34,638 nt of DNA from an uncultured Alcanivoracaceae bacterium. Its GTDB lineage: Bacteria > Pseudomonadota > Gammaproteobacteria > Xanthomonadales > Marinicellaceae. Every line of letters starts with the position of its first letter. Position 1 is the first letter of the stretch. Positions 25,687 to 33,059 of the stretch are shown piece after piece. The notes below the pieces were generated by a model. The model saw only the letters and a list, made by a program, of their open reading frames with translations. It had not been told where the DNA came from and ran no database searches. Where the stretch lies: positions 1 through 34,638 of the forward strand of contig CAMZLQ010000129.1 of NCBI GenBank assembly GCA_947311585.1. Reading direction: 5' to 3'. The position numbers and the translations under genes are program-made.

Positions 25687-27435
25687 CTATATTTTTTTAA
25701 TAATGTCGTTTGCTTCACTCTTTTTATCGTAATATTTTCCTAATTTTCCTTTTTTTGGGATGATTATCTCACTATTTAATTCGAGTAATGGAACAATAAC
25801 GAAGCTTCTTTCGGTTATATGGGGGTGGGGAATCTCTAAATGTTGCTGTTTTACCACATTATTGCCATACAATAAAATATCAATGTCGATGACTCGCGGA
25901 CCCCATTTTTCAGTTTTGGTTCTTCCCATCTTAATTTCAATTATTTTTAACGCTTCAAGTAAATCCACAGGTTTGAGTTTTGTTCTGATTTTGATTGCCG
26001 TGTTAATAAAGTCTTGTTGATTTGTTTTACCCCACGGCTTGGTTAAATACAGACTTGCCGTTTCAAGTGTTGTTATGTGGGCTGATTCATCAATCAGTTC
26101 CAGGGCTTTTTTAATATTGGCTTGAGAGTCGCCAACGTTACTGCCTAAACCCAAATAACAAGTGTGTGATTTAGGGCTTAGTTTTATTTTTTTAACTCGG
26201 GGTGGAAAAATAAGTTCTTTTTGCTTTTGGGCTGATAGTTTTTGAATATCCGTCCACCACTGCGCTAGTGTTTCAATTTCTGGAGTTTCGGATTGACGTA
26301 ACAATAAAAAATCATAAGCGGCTCTAAAGCGAGGATTCTCTAATGTCGCAAACACCCTTTTGCCTTTAGTAAAATTAAAACGGTATTGCAACAACCAAAT
26401 ATGCCTAATGCCTATTTGAATAACTTTGGGAATCGCCAAACGTGTTCGTGCTATAATAAATGTTTCATTCGCAGCGGTATTGACCGCTTCATAAAGTGGC
26501 ACTTTTTTGTTTTCCAATCGGTCGATTATTTCTCGTGCAAAGGGCCACATAAAACAGGCAAAAAGGAAAATTGGGGTGATACTCTTACCTTGTGCAATAC
26601 GCGAATCGGTGCTGTTCAATGCACGCTCTATAAAAGACTTGTTTTGGGGATTTTTATCTATAGCAGAATGAATTTTTGGAAAAATAAATTGAAACAAGTT
26701 AAATTTTTTCATTAACCTATAGGCTTCTGTGCCATTACTGCAATGAAATAACTTAACCAATTCATCAAATAGCCGTGCTGGAGATACATTGGCTATTGTT
26801 TGGTGTTCGGATTGGGTGGCTTGAGTAATTTTGTCTGACATTTTCAAGCCCAGTTTTGCTTGAAACCTTATCGCTCGAATCATTCTCACAGGGTCTTCAA
26901 TTATTCGTGTGCGATCATCCCCAATAAACTTTAGTTGGTTTTCTGATAGGTCTTTGTAACCATTGCAATAATCCAAAATATTGGCATTTTGAATATCAAA
27001 ATACAACGCATTACAGGTAAAATCACGCCTTACTGCGTCTTGATCAATTGTGCCAAATACATTATCCCTAACTATTTGACCTTTTTTTAACTCTCTTTGT
27101 CCGTGTTTTTGCGATCCTCGAAATGTTGCTACTTCGTACATTTCATGATTGCAGTAAACATGAGCTAAACGAAAGCGACGCCCAATAATGCGGCATTCTC
27201 GCTTAAATACGGCTTTTATTTCATCAGGAGTGGCATTGGTGGCAATGTCAAAATCTTTAGGCTGTTTGTTCAACAGTAAATCGCGAACAGCTCCACCAAC
27301 AATATAAGCTTGGTAGTTGTTTTCGATGAGTTTAGTGATTATGACTTGAGCAGAAGGTGAAATTTTACCAGTATCAATGCCGTGTTGGGACTGATTGTAG
27401 GTTTGAAGTTTGATTTTAGACAATTTTTTCAACAA
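25687..27435 (-). CDS. Fused poly(A) polymerase PcnB and HPPK FolK
   Basis: One 582-residue frame carries two enzymes. Residues ~25-405 are poly(A) polymerase I (PcnB), which adds 3' poly(A) tails that promote RNA decay. Its head domain has GGAVRDLLLNKQPKDFDIAT with the catalytic DxD, then CRIIGRRFRLAHV and RRDFTCNALYFD. Residues ~420-582 are 6-hydroxymethyl-7,8-dihydropterin pyrophosphokinase (FolK) of folate synthesis: CYLGLGSNVGDSQANIKKAL, WGPRVIDIDILLYG and IPHPHITERSFVIVPLLEL. The basic tail normally ending PcnB is reduced to a short linker (PPRVKKIKLSPKSH). The start is TTG, adjacent to a second TTG. The genes are adjacent but usually separate in Gammaproteobacteria. No internal frameshift is evident. 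Confidence 0.9.
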   Translation of the reverse strand: MLKKLSKIKLQTYNQSQHGIDTGKISPSAQVIITKLIENNYQAYIVGGAVRDLLLNKQPKDFDIATNATPDEIKAVFKRECRIIGRRFRLAHVYCNHEMYEVATFRGSQKHGQRELKKGQIVRDNVFGTIDQDAVRRDFTCNALYFDIQNANILDYCNGYKDLSENQLKFIGDDRTRIIEDPVRMIRAIRFQAKLGLKMSDKITQATQSEHQTIANVSPARLFDELVKLFHCSNGTEAYRLMKKFNLFQFIFPKIHSAIDKNPQNKSFIERALNSTDSRIAQGKSITPIFLFACFMWPFAREIIDRLENKKVPLYEAVNTAANETFIIARTRLAIPKVIQIGIRHIWLLQYRFNFTKGKRVFATLENPRFRAAYDFLLLRQSETPEIETLAQWWTDIQKLSAQKQKELIFPPRVKKIKLSPKSHTCYLGLGSNVGDSQANIKKALELIDESAHITTLETASLYLTKPWGKTNQQDFINTAIKIRTKLKPVDLLEALKIIEIKMGRTKTEKWGPRVIDIDILLYGNNVVKQQHLEIPHPHITERSFVIVPLLELNSEIIIPKKGKLGKYYDKKSEANDIIKKI

Positions 27436-27507
27436 CTCACTATTTTATTACTTTACCATTTACTAATATAAGAGGATAATGAGCAGACTGCGTTATTACA
27501 CCTCGTA

Positions 27508-27536
27508 TTGAACAAACGCAAGTTTAACATTTATTA
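27508..27536 (+). promoter_or_regulatory. Putative fdxA promoter
   Basis: TTGAAC (-35, 27508-27513) and TTATTA (-10, 27531-27536) with a 17-base spacer lie just upstream of TTGGAGAATTAA and the fdxA ATG at 27556. The -10 box is weak. Confidence 0.4.
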
Positions 27537-27555
27537 AGAAAAATTGGAGAATTAA

Positions 27556-27879
27556 ATGACATTTGTGGTTACTGAAGCATGTATTAAATGCAAATATACA
27601 GATTGTGTGGAAGTCTGCCCTGTTGATTGCTTTCACGAGGGACCAAATTTTTTAGTTATTGACCCAGAAGAATGCATTGATTGCACTTTATGTGAGCCCG
27701 AGTGTCCCATTGAAGCAATTTACCCTGAAGATGATTTGCCAGAAGGACAAGAACAATTTATAAAAATTAATGAAGAGCTTTCTTTAGATTGGCCTGTTAT
27801 TACTAACATGAAAGACGCACCTGAAGATGCCGATGATTGGGCAGAGGTTATTGATAAACTTCACTTATTAGAAAAGTAA
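27556..27879 (+). CDS. fdxA: 7Fe-8S ferredoxin FdxA
   Basis: FdxA is a soluble electron carrier with one [3Fe-4S] and one [4Fe-4S] cluster. The 107-residue protein has the full cysteine set: [18 protein letters not shown] for the first region and [18 protein letters not shown] for the second. The acidic C-terminal extension ([20 protein letters not shown]) is the FdxA type found in Azotobacter and Pseudomonas. A good GGAG lies 9 bases before the ATG. Single gene, ending in a shared terminator. Confidence 0.95.
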   Translation: MTFVVTEACIKCKYTDCVEVCPVDCFHEGPNFLVIDPEECIDCTLCEPECPIEAIYPEDDLPEGQEQFIKINEELSLDWPVITNMKDAPEDADDWAEVIDKLHLLEK

Positions 27880-27900
27880 GCTTTACTTTTAGGACACAAA

Positions 27901-27949
27901 AAAGAGTTTAGATTGCTTCAATAAGCTTACTAAACTCTTTGTATTTTTT
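27901..27949. terminator. Bidirectional terminator between fdxA and the dsbA pair
   Basis: AAAGAGTTTAG and CTAAACTCTTT form an 11-bp stem around an 18-base loop. On the plus strand it is followed by GTATTTTTTA. On the minus strand it is followed by a run of T (TTTTTTGTGTCC). The dsbA stop lies at its right edge. Confidence 0.8.
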
Positions 27950-28679
27950 ACTGAGCAACAAGCCCCATTGCCTGTGCCTCTTTTTTAACCAAAAAATTCA
28001 ATACTTTTAAGGTTCTATTCCTGTCCTTAATTTTGTTTGAAACTTTATATTTGCCATTAACAACCAAACTAGGGGTTCCTGTTATTTGCATTTTAAACCC
28101 CGTGTTATCGGCCTTGCGTTGGGCAGCATCCAATATAAAAGACTCGGCCGTACTCAGAAAAGCTTCTTTATTGACACCTGCTTCATTCGCGTACCAACTT
28201 GCGAGTTCATCAATAGTCCTAAATCTTTTATGGTCTTCATGCAAAGCCTTAAATAGCTGGCTGTGGGTCTTATCCAAAATACCCATTGTTTCTGCGGTAA
28301 GAAAACTTTGTTGAAAAATTGCCCATGCTGGTTGAAAATTAAGAGGAACTCGTTTTAAAACAGCATAATCAGGCTTGCCTTCTACCCATTTATTTAAAAA
28401 AGGTTCAAAGTGATAACAATGAGGGCATGTGTAACCAAAAAACTCGTACACAACCACATGAGATTTGTCATCCGTTTCATAGGGTGTACCAAGTTCGAAA
28501 TAATCAACTCCAACTTTAAATTCTTCCTGAGTTGTTGTCGATTCTTTATCAACCTTTTTATCAGAACTTAACGGTTTTGTTTGAACAGTCTTAACTGGTT
28601 CTTGAGTCGTTTTAGGCTCATCTTTATTGCAAGAAGTTAAAGCCACCGATAGAAAAAAAGTCAATAAAAGTATTCTCAT
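27948..28679 (-). CDS. DsbA-family thiol:disulfide oxidoreductase, predicted lipoprotein
   Basis: A 243-residue DsbA-like protein that would form or isomerise disulfides outside the cytoplasm. The signal peptide ends in a lipobox (LLTFFLSVALTSC), so it is probably a membrane-anchored lipoprotein. A Lys/Thr/Glu-rich linker of about 40 residues follows. The thioredoxin fold has the active site EFFGYTCPHCYHFEPF (CPHC, as in E. coli DsbA) and the cis-proline loop GTPSLVVNGKYK. It is a tandem paralogue of the next gene, sharing AETMGI...KTH, FRTI and EAFLSTA. Start and stop codons overlap as TAATG, so the two are translated together. Probable partners are DsbB or periplasmic oxidants; not visible here. 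Confidence 0.88.
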   Translation of the reverse strand: MRILLLTFFLSVALTSCNKDEPKTTQEPVKTVQTKPLSSDKKVDKESTTTQEEFKVGVDYFELGTPYETDDKSHVVVYEFFGYTCPHCYHFEPFLNKWVEGKPDYAVLKRVPLNFQPAWAIFQQSFLTAETMGILDKTHSQLFKALHEDHKRFRTIDELASWYANEAGVNKEAFLSTAESFILDAAQRKADNTGFKMQITGTPSLVVNGKYKVSNKIKDRNRTLKVLNFLVKKEAQAMGLVAQ

Positions 28680-29332
28680 TATTGCGTTAACCCCATTTCT
28701 TTAGCTTCTTTTTTTGCGACAAAATTAGCTAAGTCCAATACCGCAGTAAAGCTTTTAAGCACCTTTTTATTGGGCGCATATTTGCCATTAATAACAATAG
28801 ATGGCGTCGAAGTAATTTTCATCTTTCTCATCATGTTATCTGACTGACGAATCTTGGAGTCAATCATAAAAGAGTTGGCAGTAGAGAGAAATGCTTCTTT
28901 ATCAACATTAAATTTTTCAGCATACCATTGAGCTACCTCTTCTATGGTTCGAAATTTGATGTGTTCTTTATGAATAGCATCAAACATGGCTCTGTGTGTT
29001 TTTTCTGCAATCCCCATAGTCTCGGCTGTGTAATATGCCTTAGCTAAAACATCCCAACCCCGCTGAAAAACAACAGGAACCCTGACAAGCTTCACATTTT
29101 TGGGCAGGTTTTTTTGCCAAGGCGCTTCTAAGACTTCAAAATGCGCACAATGAGGGCATTTATATCCAAAAAACTCATAAATAATGACTTGGTCTTTAGT
29201 TTCTGTATCAAAAACTGGATTTAAAAGAGTGTAGTGTAAACCTTCTTCGTAGGGAACTTGAACTTTAGCCTCTGTTTGAGAGAATGCTGTAAAAGAAACC
29301 AACAAAAAAACTATTGTGATTAGTTTATTCAT
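28679..29332 (-). CDS. dsbA: Periplasmic disulfide oxidoreductase DsbA
   Basis: A 217-residue periplasmic DsbA, which introduces disulfides into exported proteins. The signal peptide is MNKLITIVFLLVSFTAFSQT. The active site is EFFGYKCPHCAHFEV (CPHC) and the cis-Pro loop STPSIVINGKY. AETMGIAEKTHRAMFDAIH and FRTIEEVAQWYAE are the usual helical insert. Full length. It lies 26 bases after the cytochrome c4 gene, an order I recall from Pseudomonas-like genomes, and is coupled to the lipoprotein paralogue. A weak CGAG precedes the ATG. Confidence 0.92.
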   Translation of the reverse strand: MNKLITIVFLLVSFTAFSQTEAKVQVPYEEGLHYTLLNPVFDTETKDQVIIYEFFGYKCPHCAHFEVLEAPWQKNLPKNVKLVRVPVVFQRGWDVLAKAYYTAETMGIAEKTHRAMFDAIHKEHIKFRTIEEVAQWYAEKFNVDKEAFLSTANSFMIDSKIRQSDNMMRKMKITSTPSIVINGKYAPNKKVLKSFTAVLDLANFVAKKEAKEMGLTQ

Positions 29333-29358
29333 AATTAAATCTCGATATAAAATATTAT

Positions 29359-29958
29359 TTAGTATAGACCTTGGATATAACTTGCCAATGCTTTGATTTC
29401 AGCGTCGCTTAAGTATTGTGCAACATCTGCCATAATTTTGCCATTGTCATCATCTGCGGTAATTTCACCCGCCTTAAAAGCCATTAAACGTTGTTCGGTG
29501 TAGGCTGAGTGTTGACCCGCTAACACGGGATAACCTGATAAAGGGTTGCCTTTACCTGTTATGCCATGACACGCCATACAGGCAGGTATTTTTAATTTCT
29601 TAACTCCGCCTTGGTAAATTGCTTTACCCGCTTCCATTAAATCAGCGTTAGCAGAACCAATATTTGATTTTTGAGAAGAGAAATAAGCGGCTAAATCTTG
29701 CATATCCGCATCATTTAAACCAGCTACCATACCACCCATCACCGTGGCTTTTCGTTGACCACTTTTAAATAAAGACAACTCTCTGGCAATATACTGTTCA
29801 TGCTGACCTGCTAGTTTGGGCCAAACTGGATTGGTACTATTACCATCTGCTCCATGACAAGAGGCACACATTGCCGACTTTGTTTTGCCCGCTTCTGCAT
29901 CACCAGCATTAACATTTAATGCAAAAAATAAAGACATTATAACAATAGCTTTTTTCAT
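29359..29958 (-). CDS. Dihaem cytochrome c4
   Basis: Cytochrome c4 is a periplasmic dihaem protein passing electrons from the bc1 complex to terminal oxidases. The track ORF opens at 30054, but the Met at 29958 is right: it has AGGAG 11 bases upstream and a signal peptide (MKKAIVIMSLFFALNVNA). That gives 199 residues. Two equivalent halves each hold one haem site: CASCHGADGNST at the start of the first and CMACHGITGKGNPLSGYP in the second. Each has a matching Met-ligand region (TVMGGMVAGLND; GKIMADVAQYLSD). It starts the cytochrome c4-dsbA-dsbA unit. Confidence 0.93.
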   Translation of the reverse strand: MKKAIVIMSLFFALNVNAGDAEAGKTKSAMCASCHGADGNSTNPVWPKLAGQHEQYIARELSLFKSGQRKATVMGGMVAGLNDADMQDLAAYFSSQKSNIGSANADLMEAGKAIYQGGVKKLKIPACMACHGITGKGNPLSGYPVLAGQHSAYTEQRLMAFKAGEITADDDNGKIMADVAQYLSDAEIKALASYIQGLY

Positions 29959-30001
29959 GATTGTTTTTACTCCTAACCGAATTTGTTGTTTCAATATCGG
30001 T

Positions 30002-30030
30002 ATTATAAGGCGAAACCCCCTGTTGCATAA
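30002..30030 (-). promoter_or_regulatory. Putative promoter of cytochrome c4-dsbA operon
   Basis: On the minus strand a perfect TATAAT (30002-30007) lies 17 bases from TTATGC (30025-30030). The -35 match is poor. The leader to the ATG at 29958 would be about 35 bases and includes the AGGAG site. Confidence 0.5.
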
Positions 30031-30183
30031 AGTGATAACGTAAAAAGTTGTCATTTTAACCCCATAACATGGACTTCTAGCTCAATCAGCTTTAAAGTGA
30101 TATATGCATAAATCACCTTAATTATTTTTGATTGAGTGATTTTGACCACAGCTTTGCCTAATAGTTTAAAAGTAATCTGTTTT

Positions 30184-32211
30184 TTATTCAAAACCATCAA
30201 CAAACATCTGCTCAGGCAAGGGCGAAACTGCAACAGTTATAATCGATGAGCAATCATTAACGTTATTTTCATCAAGTCCAAATGTATCATTATAACAAGC
30301 TCTATAATAATAAGTGCCCACTTCATTTTCGTTAAGGATAAAGTCATGAGTAACCATTTGATTCTTCCCTATTTGTAAATAATCATGGTTTAATACCACT
30401 GGTTCAAAGCCATTAAATACAGGAACGAGTGAACGGTATAAAGCAACGGGTGTTGTGACACTGACAATATCGCCCATATTTCTCGCATCGACTGTTAGAG
30501 TGAAATTTTCATTAATAGTAGGGCTTGCGTTGCCAGTGTTAGCAATTGAAAAGACTTCAACGTCATAACTTTGAGTGAATTTTATGGCATTTTGATACAA
30601 ACTATTGGCTGCTTGTAAGGCAAACCCTTCGGCTTTCCATATAACCCACCAGGATAAAAAAGCCGAATATGGTGAGAATTCCATAACAGAAAAGATTTCA
30701 TCAGAACCATAGTTATTTATATCCAACCCATCTTCTTGTGCGTCGTATAAATCCCATAAAGCACCTGTTACATGACCTTCGACCTTGTGCCCATCAAGTC
30801 CACAATCCCAAGTGGGAAAACATTCATCAAAACTCGGGTCAACTTCATAAGATATACAGTTGCTAGTAGAAGGTGCAAAACAACGGGTCGGATCGTCATT
30901 AACCATGTTTGCAAAGGCACTTGCCCAGCCTTCAGTCCACGCACATTGCGTGCCACTAATTAATTGCACATAATGTGGATTGGGGCAATCTGTTGGTGTG
31001 GTGGGGAAGGTTCCAGCGTTATACATCACATTATGCCCTAGTTCATGTAAGACTGTATGGTTGGTGCCATCAGCAACATCTGCCTTAAAGTGTATATTGC
31101 CACCTAATGAGTAGAAATTCCCAATAGTGCTACTGGATTTCCATTCTGCAGTAAAAGGACCGCGAGCTGTAGAATTTTGTTCTAAATAGGCGTACGCATC
31201 GTCCATATCGTGTTTTATCCACATAGCCCTTAGGCTCCCTGTTAAACTAAAAGGAGTGCTTGCTAACCCTAAATTAACGTTACCTCCAATTAAAACATTA
31301 ATTTTACTAGTTGTTTGGGAATAAAACAGACCGTACTTGGTTGGGTCAGAAGCCGCATTATCAACACAAACATTTGCATTGCAGACACCATAACCTAAGC
31401 CCCCAGCTATAAATCTTACGGAAAAAACTCTTATACGTATGCCATCAGATCCGGGATGTGGTACAGCTGGAAAAATAACTTCACCTTGATTATCAGAATA
31501 GGACCAAGCCAAATGGGCTCCAGTTGTGCCATTGATTAATTGCATAAGGCTGTTTTTATAGGCATAAGCACCATCATTTTGACGATTTCTCATGATATAC
31601 GAGATTTGAATGGTCACGGTGCCGATTGTTCCTTTTGTGGAAGCATCAAATTGCTCTTGGGTTAGCTTTTTAGTAAACTTATTCAAGTTTTCATCTGCAG
31701 CAGCTATGTGATAAAAACCGTTTTCATCGGCTTTGAACTCAGTTTTGATAGTTGGGTAGTGAACACTCAAGGTCTCATTCATTTTTGTATCCCAGCCAAT
31801 TTTGTTTAAATTTTTATTTTCAGAAGTGGTAAAATAAAAATAGTCAAATCGATCGGTATATCTTTCCCCTTCAACACTGCCAGTCACTATAATGGTGATT
31901 TTGTGTTGTCCTGGTTTGTTTACCCTAAAGCTAATTGAATTGCTAAAAGGAATTTCAGGCTGAAGAAGTTCCACTCTCTTATAGGCTTCTTTTGTATTTA
32001 ATACAACCCCATCCGTTGCAACAACTTCAATCTCTATATCTTCAATCAACTTAAGACTGGCGCTTATTTTATAATCTAGTGACGATAAATTATTTAACGT
32101 GGGCGGTGTATTCGTGCCCAGTTTTATTTTTATATCATATCCAAGATGAGCCGTTTCTTGTGCAGAAACAAGAGTGCAAAAAAGCAAAACAATTAAAGAA
32201 AAATATTTCAT
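30184..32211 (-). CDS. Secreted HExxH metalloprotease-like protein with FVDGFE tail
   Basis: A 675-residue exported protein. The signal peptide is MKYFSLIVLLFCTLVSA. Residues ~25-130 and ~150-265 look like two beta-sandwich domains. The probable catalytic domain has HTVLHELGHNVMYNAG with H389, E390 and H393, and a candidate third ligand E427 in WTEGWASAFANM. It resembles a zincin, but I cannot name a peptidase family. The Cys-rich stretch C-terminal to it suggests disulfides. Residues ~555-665 look like a CARDB adhesion domain. The protein ends PLPEQMFVDGFE, a C-terminal tag I associate with secreted proteins of Marinicella/Lysobacter-like bacteria. It overlaps the upstream gene by 4 bases (ATGA). 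Substrate unknown. Confidence 0.72.
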   Translation of the reverse strand: MKYFSLIVLLFCTLVSAQETAHLGYDIKIKLGTNTPPTLNNLSSLDYKISASLKLIEDIEIEVVATDGVVLNTKEAYKRVELLQPEIPFSNSISFRVNKPGQHKITIIVTGSVEGERYTDRFDYFYFTTSENKNLNKIGWDTKMNETLSVHYPTIKTEFKADENGFYHIAAADENLNKFTKKLTQEQFDASTKGTIGTVTIQISYIMRNRQNDGAYAYKNSLMQLINGTTGAHLAWSYSDNQGEVIFPAVPHPGSDGIRIRVFSVRFIAGGLGYGVCNANVCVDNAASDPTKYGLFYSQTTSKINVLIGGNVNLGLASTPFSLTGSLRAMWIKHDMDDAYAYLEQNSTARGPFTAEWKSSSTIGNFYSLGGNIHFKADVADGTNHTVLHELGHNVMYNAGTFPTTPTDCPNPHYVQLISGTQCAWTEGWASAFANMVNDDPTRCFAPSTSNCISYEVDPSFDECFPTWDCGLDGHKVEGHVTGALWDLYDAQEDGLDINNYGSDEIFSVMEFSPYSAFLSWWVIWKAEGFALQAANSLYQNAIKFTQSYDVEVFSIANTGNASPTINENFTLTVDARNMGDIVSVTTPVALYRSLVPVFNGFEPVVLNHDYLQIGKNQMVTHDFILNENEVGTYYYRACYNDTFGLDENNVNDCSSIITVAVSPLPEQMFVDGFE

Positions 32212-32948
32212 GATATTCTCTCACCAAACTTGTTATCAGAAATATAAACCCAGAACAAAACCAAAAAGACAAGCATTAAAAAGCCATAAAAGCTTATGGC
32301 AGGAACGTTTTGAGGGGCGCTTGCCGAGATTGTGTTAGCAGTAATTGTATCAATGGCAATAGTGCCAGCATTAAAGTCAGGTGATCCCGTATCCATAAAA
32401 TACAAGAAAGCAACCCTACCACTGCCATTTATATTTGCCGTAAATTGAGTCCAATCTTGTGGATAGCCACTGGCGGACTGCGAGTTATTTATAGTCAAAA
32501 CAGTTTGAAAATCACCAAAAGCAGAAACTCCTTGAGGGCTTTTATCTGGAGTCGATGAAGTGCAGTCGCCCGTGTTAATTGCTCCTGTTGGGCTGTACAT
32601 GACCAATAAACGCGTGACCTCATTTTGCAGTCCTTGCGAACGCGTAAAAAAGCTTAATTGATCAACAAATCCAATATTTGGCATAATCAACCAGTTACAA
32701 ACCAAGTTAACGCCTGTGCTAGTGTCATTTATAATATACGAATTAGCAACTCCAGATTGAGCTGAAAAGGCTGTGGCATCTCCTTGTGCCCAGGTTGTCG
32801 CAGTTGGCATATTTGAGCGGTTATCAAACACCCAACCATTGCTTGGTAAGGTACTAACATTATCAAAATTCTCTATAACTTGTTGTGCTTGCAGGCTAAG
32901 GCTAGCGATTATTCCACTAAGTAAAATTAGTTTTTTAATGGCATTCAT
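32208..32948 (-). CDS. Choice-of-anchor-like surface protein with C-terminal membrane tail
   Basis: A 246-residue exported protein. The signal peptide is MNAIKKLILLSGIIASLSLQA. The mature part begins QQVIENFDNVSTLPSNGWVF, the entry to a jelly-roll like those of choice-of-anchor J (cleaved adhesin) domains, with NSYIINDTSTG, NWLIMPNI and WTQFTANINGSGRVAFLYFM. A C-terminal sorting-like region follows: a Pro-containing motif (VPAISFYG), a hydrophobic helix (FLMLVFLVLFWVYI) and a charged end (SDNKFGERIS). This mirrors IPTL-CTERM and PEP-CTERM tails without matching either exactly. A strong GGAG lies 9 bases before the ATG. It overlaps the metalloprotease gene by 4 bases, so the two are made together. 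Confidence 0.75.
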   Translation of the reverse strand: MNAIKKLILLSGIIASLSLQAQQVIENFDNVSTLPSNGWVFDNRSNMPTATTWAQGDATAFSAQSGVANSYIINDTSTGVNLVCNWLIMPNIGFVDQLSFFTRSQGLQNEVTRLLVMYSPTGAINTGDCTSSTPDKSPQGVSAFGDFQTVLTINNSQSASGYPQDWTQFTANINGSGRVAFLYFMDTGSPDFNAGTIAIDTITANTISASAPQNVPAISFYGFLMLVFLVLFWVYISDNKFGERIS

Positions 32949-32997
32949 TTAATTCTCCAAAAGTAATTTTTATAAGTGGCATTGTAAGAATTAGGGT

Positions 32998-33026
32998 TTG
33001 ACTTTTCAGGACATGTGCAAGACAAT
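32998..33026 (+). promoter_or_regulatory. Putative promoter of the winged-helix/TPR regulator
   Basis: TTGACT (32998-33003) and GACAAT (33021-33026) with a 17-base spacer. The predicted start near 33033 lies downstream of the GTG at 33015 and upstream of the ATG at 33060, which favours the ATG as the true start. Confidence 0.45.
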
Positions 33027-33059
33027 TACAAGACATTTGGGCTACATAACACTTATAAC

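Noticed and set aside
30051-30233. Minus-strand ORF of 60 residues upstream of cytochrome c4
   Set aside because: Overlaps the 3' end of the metalloprotease gene in another frame, has no ribosome-binding site and no recognisable pattern.
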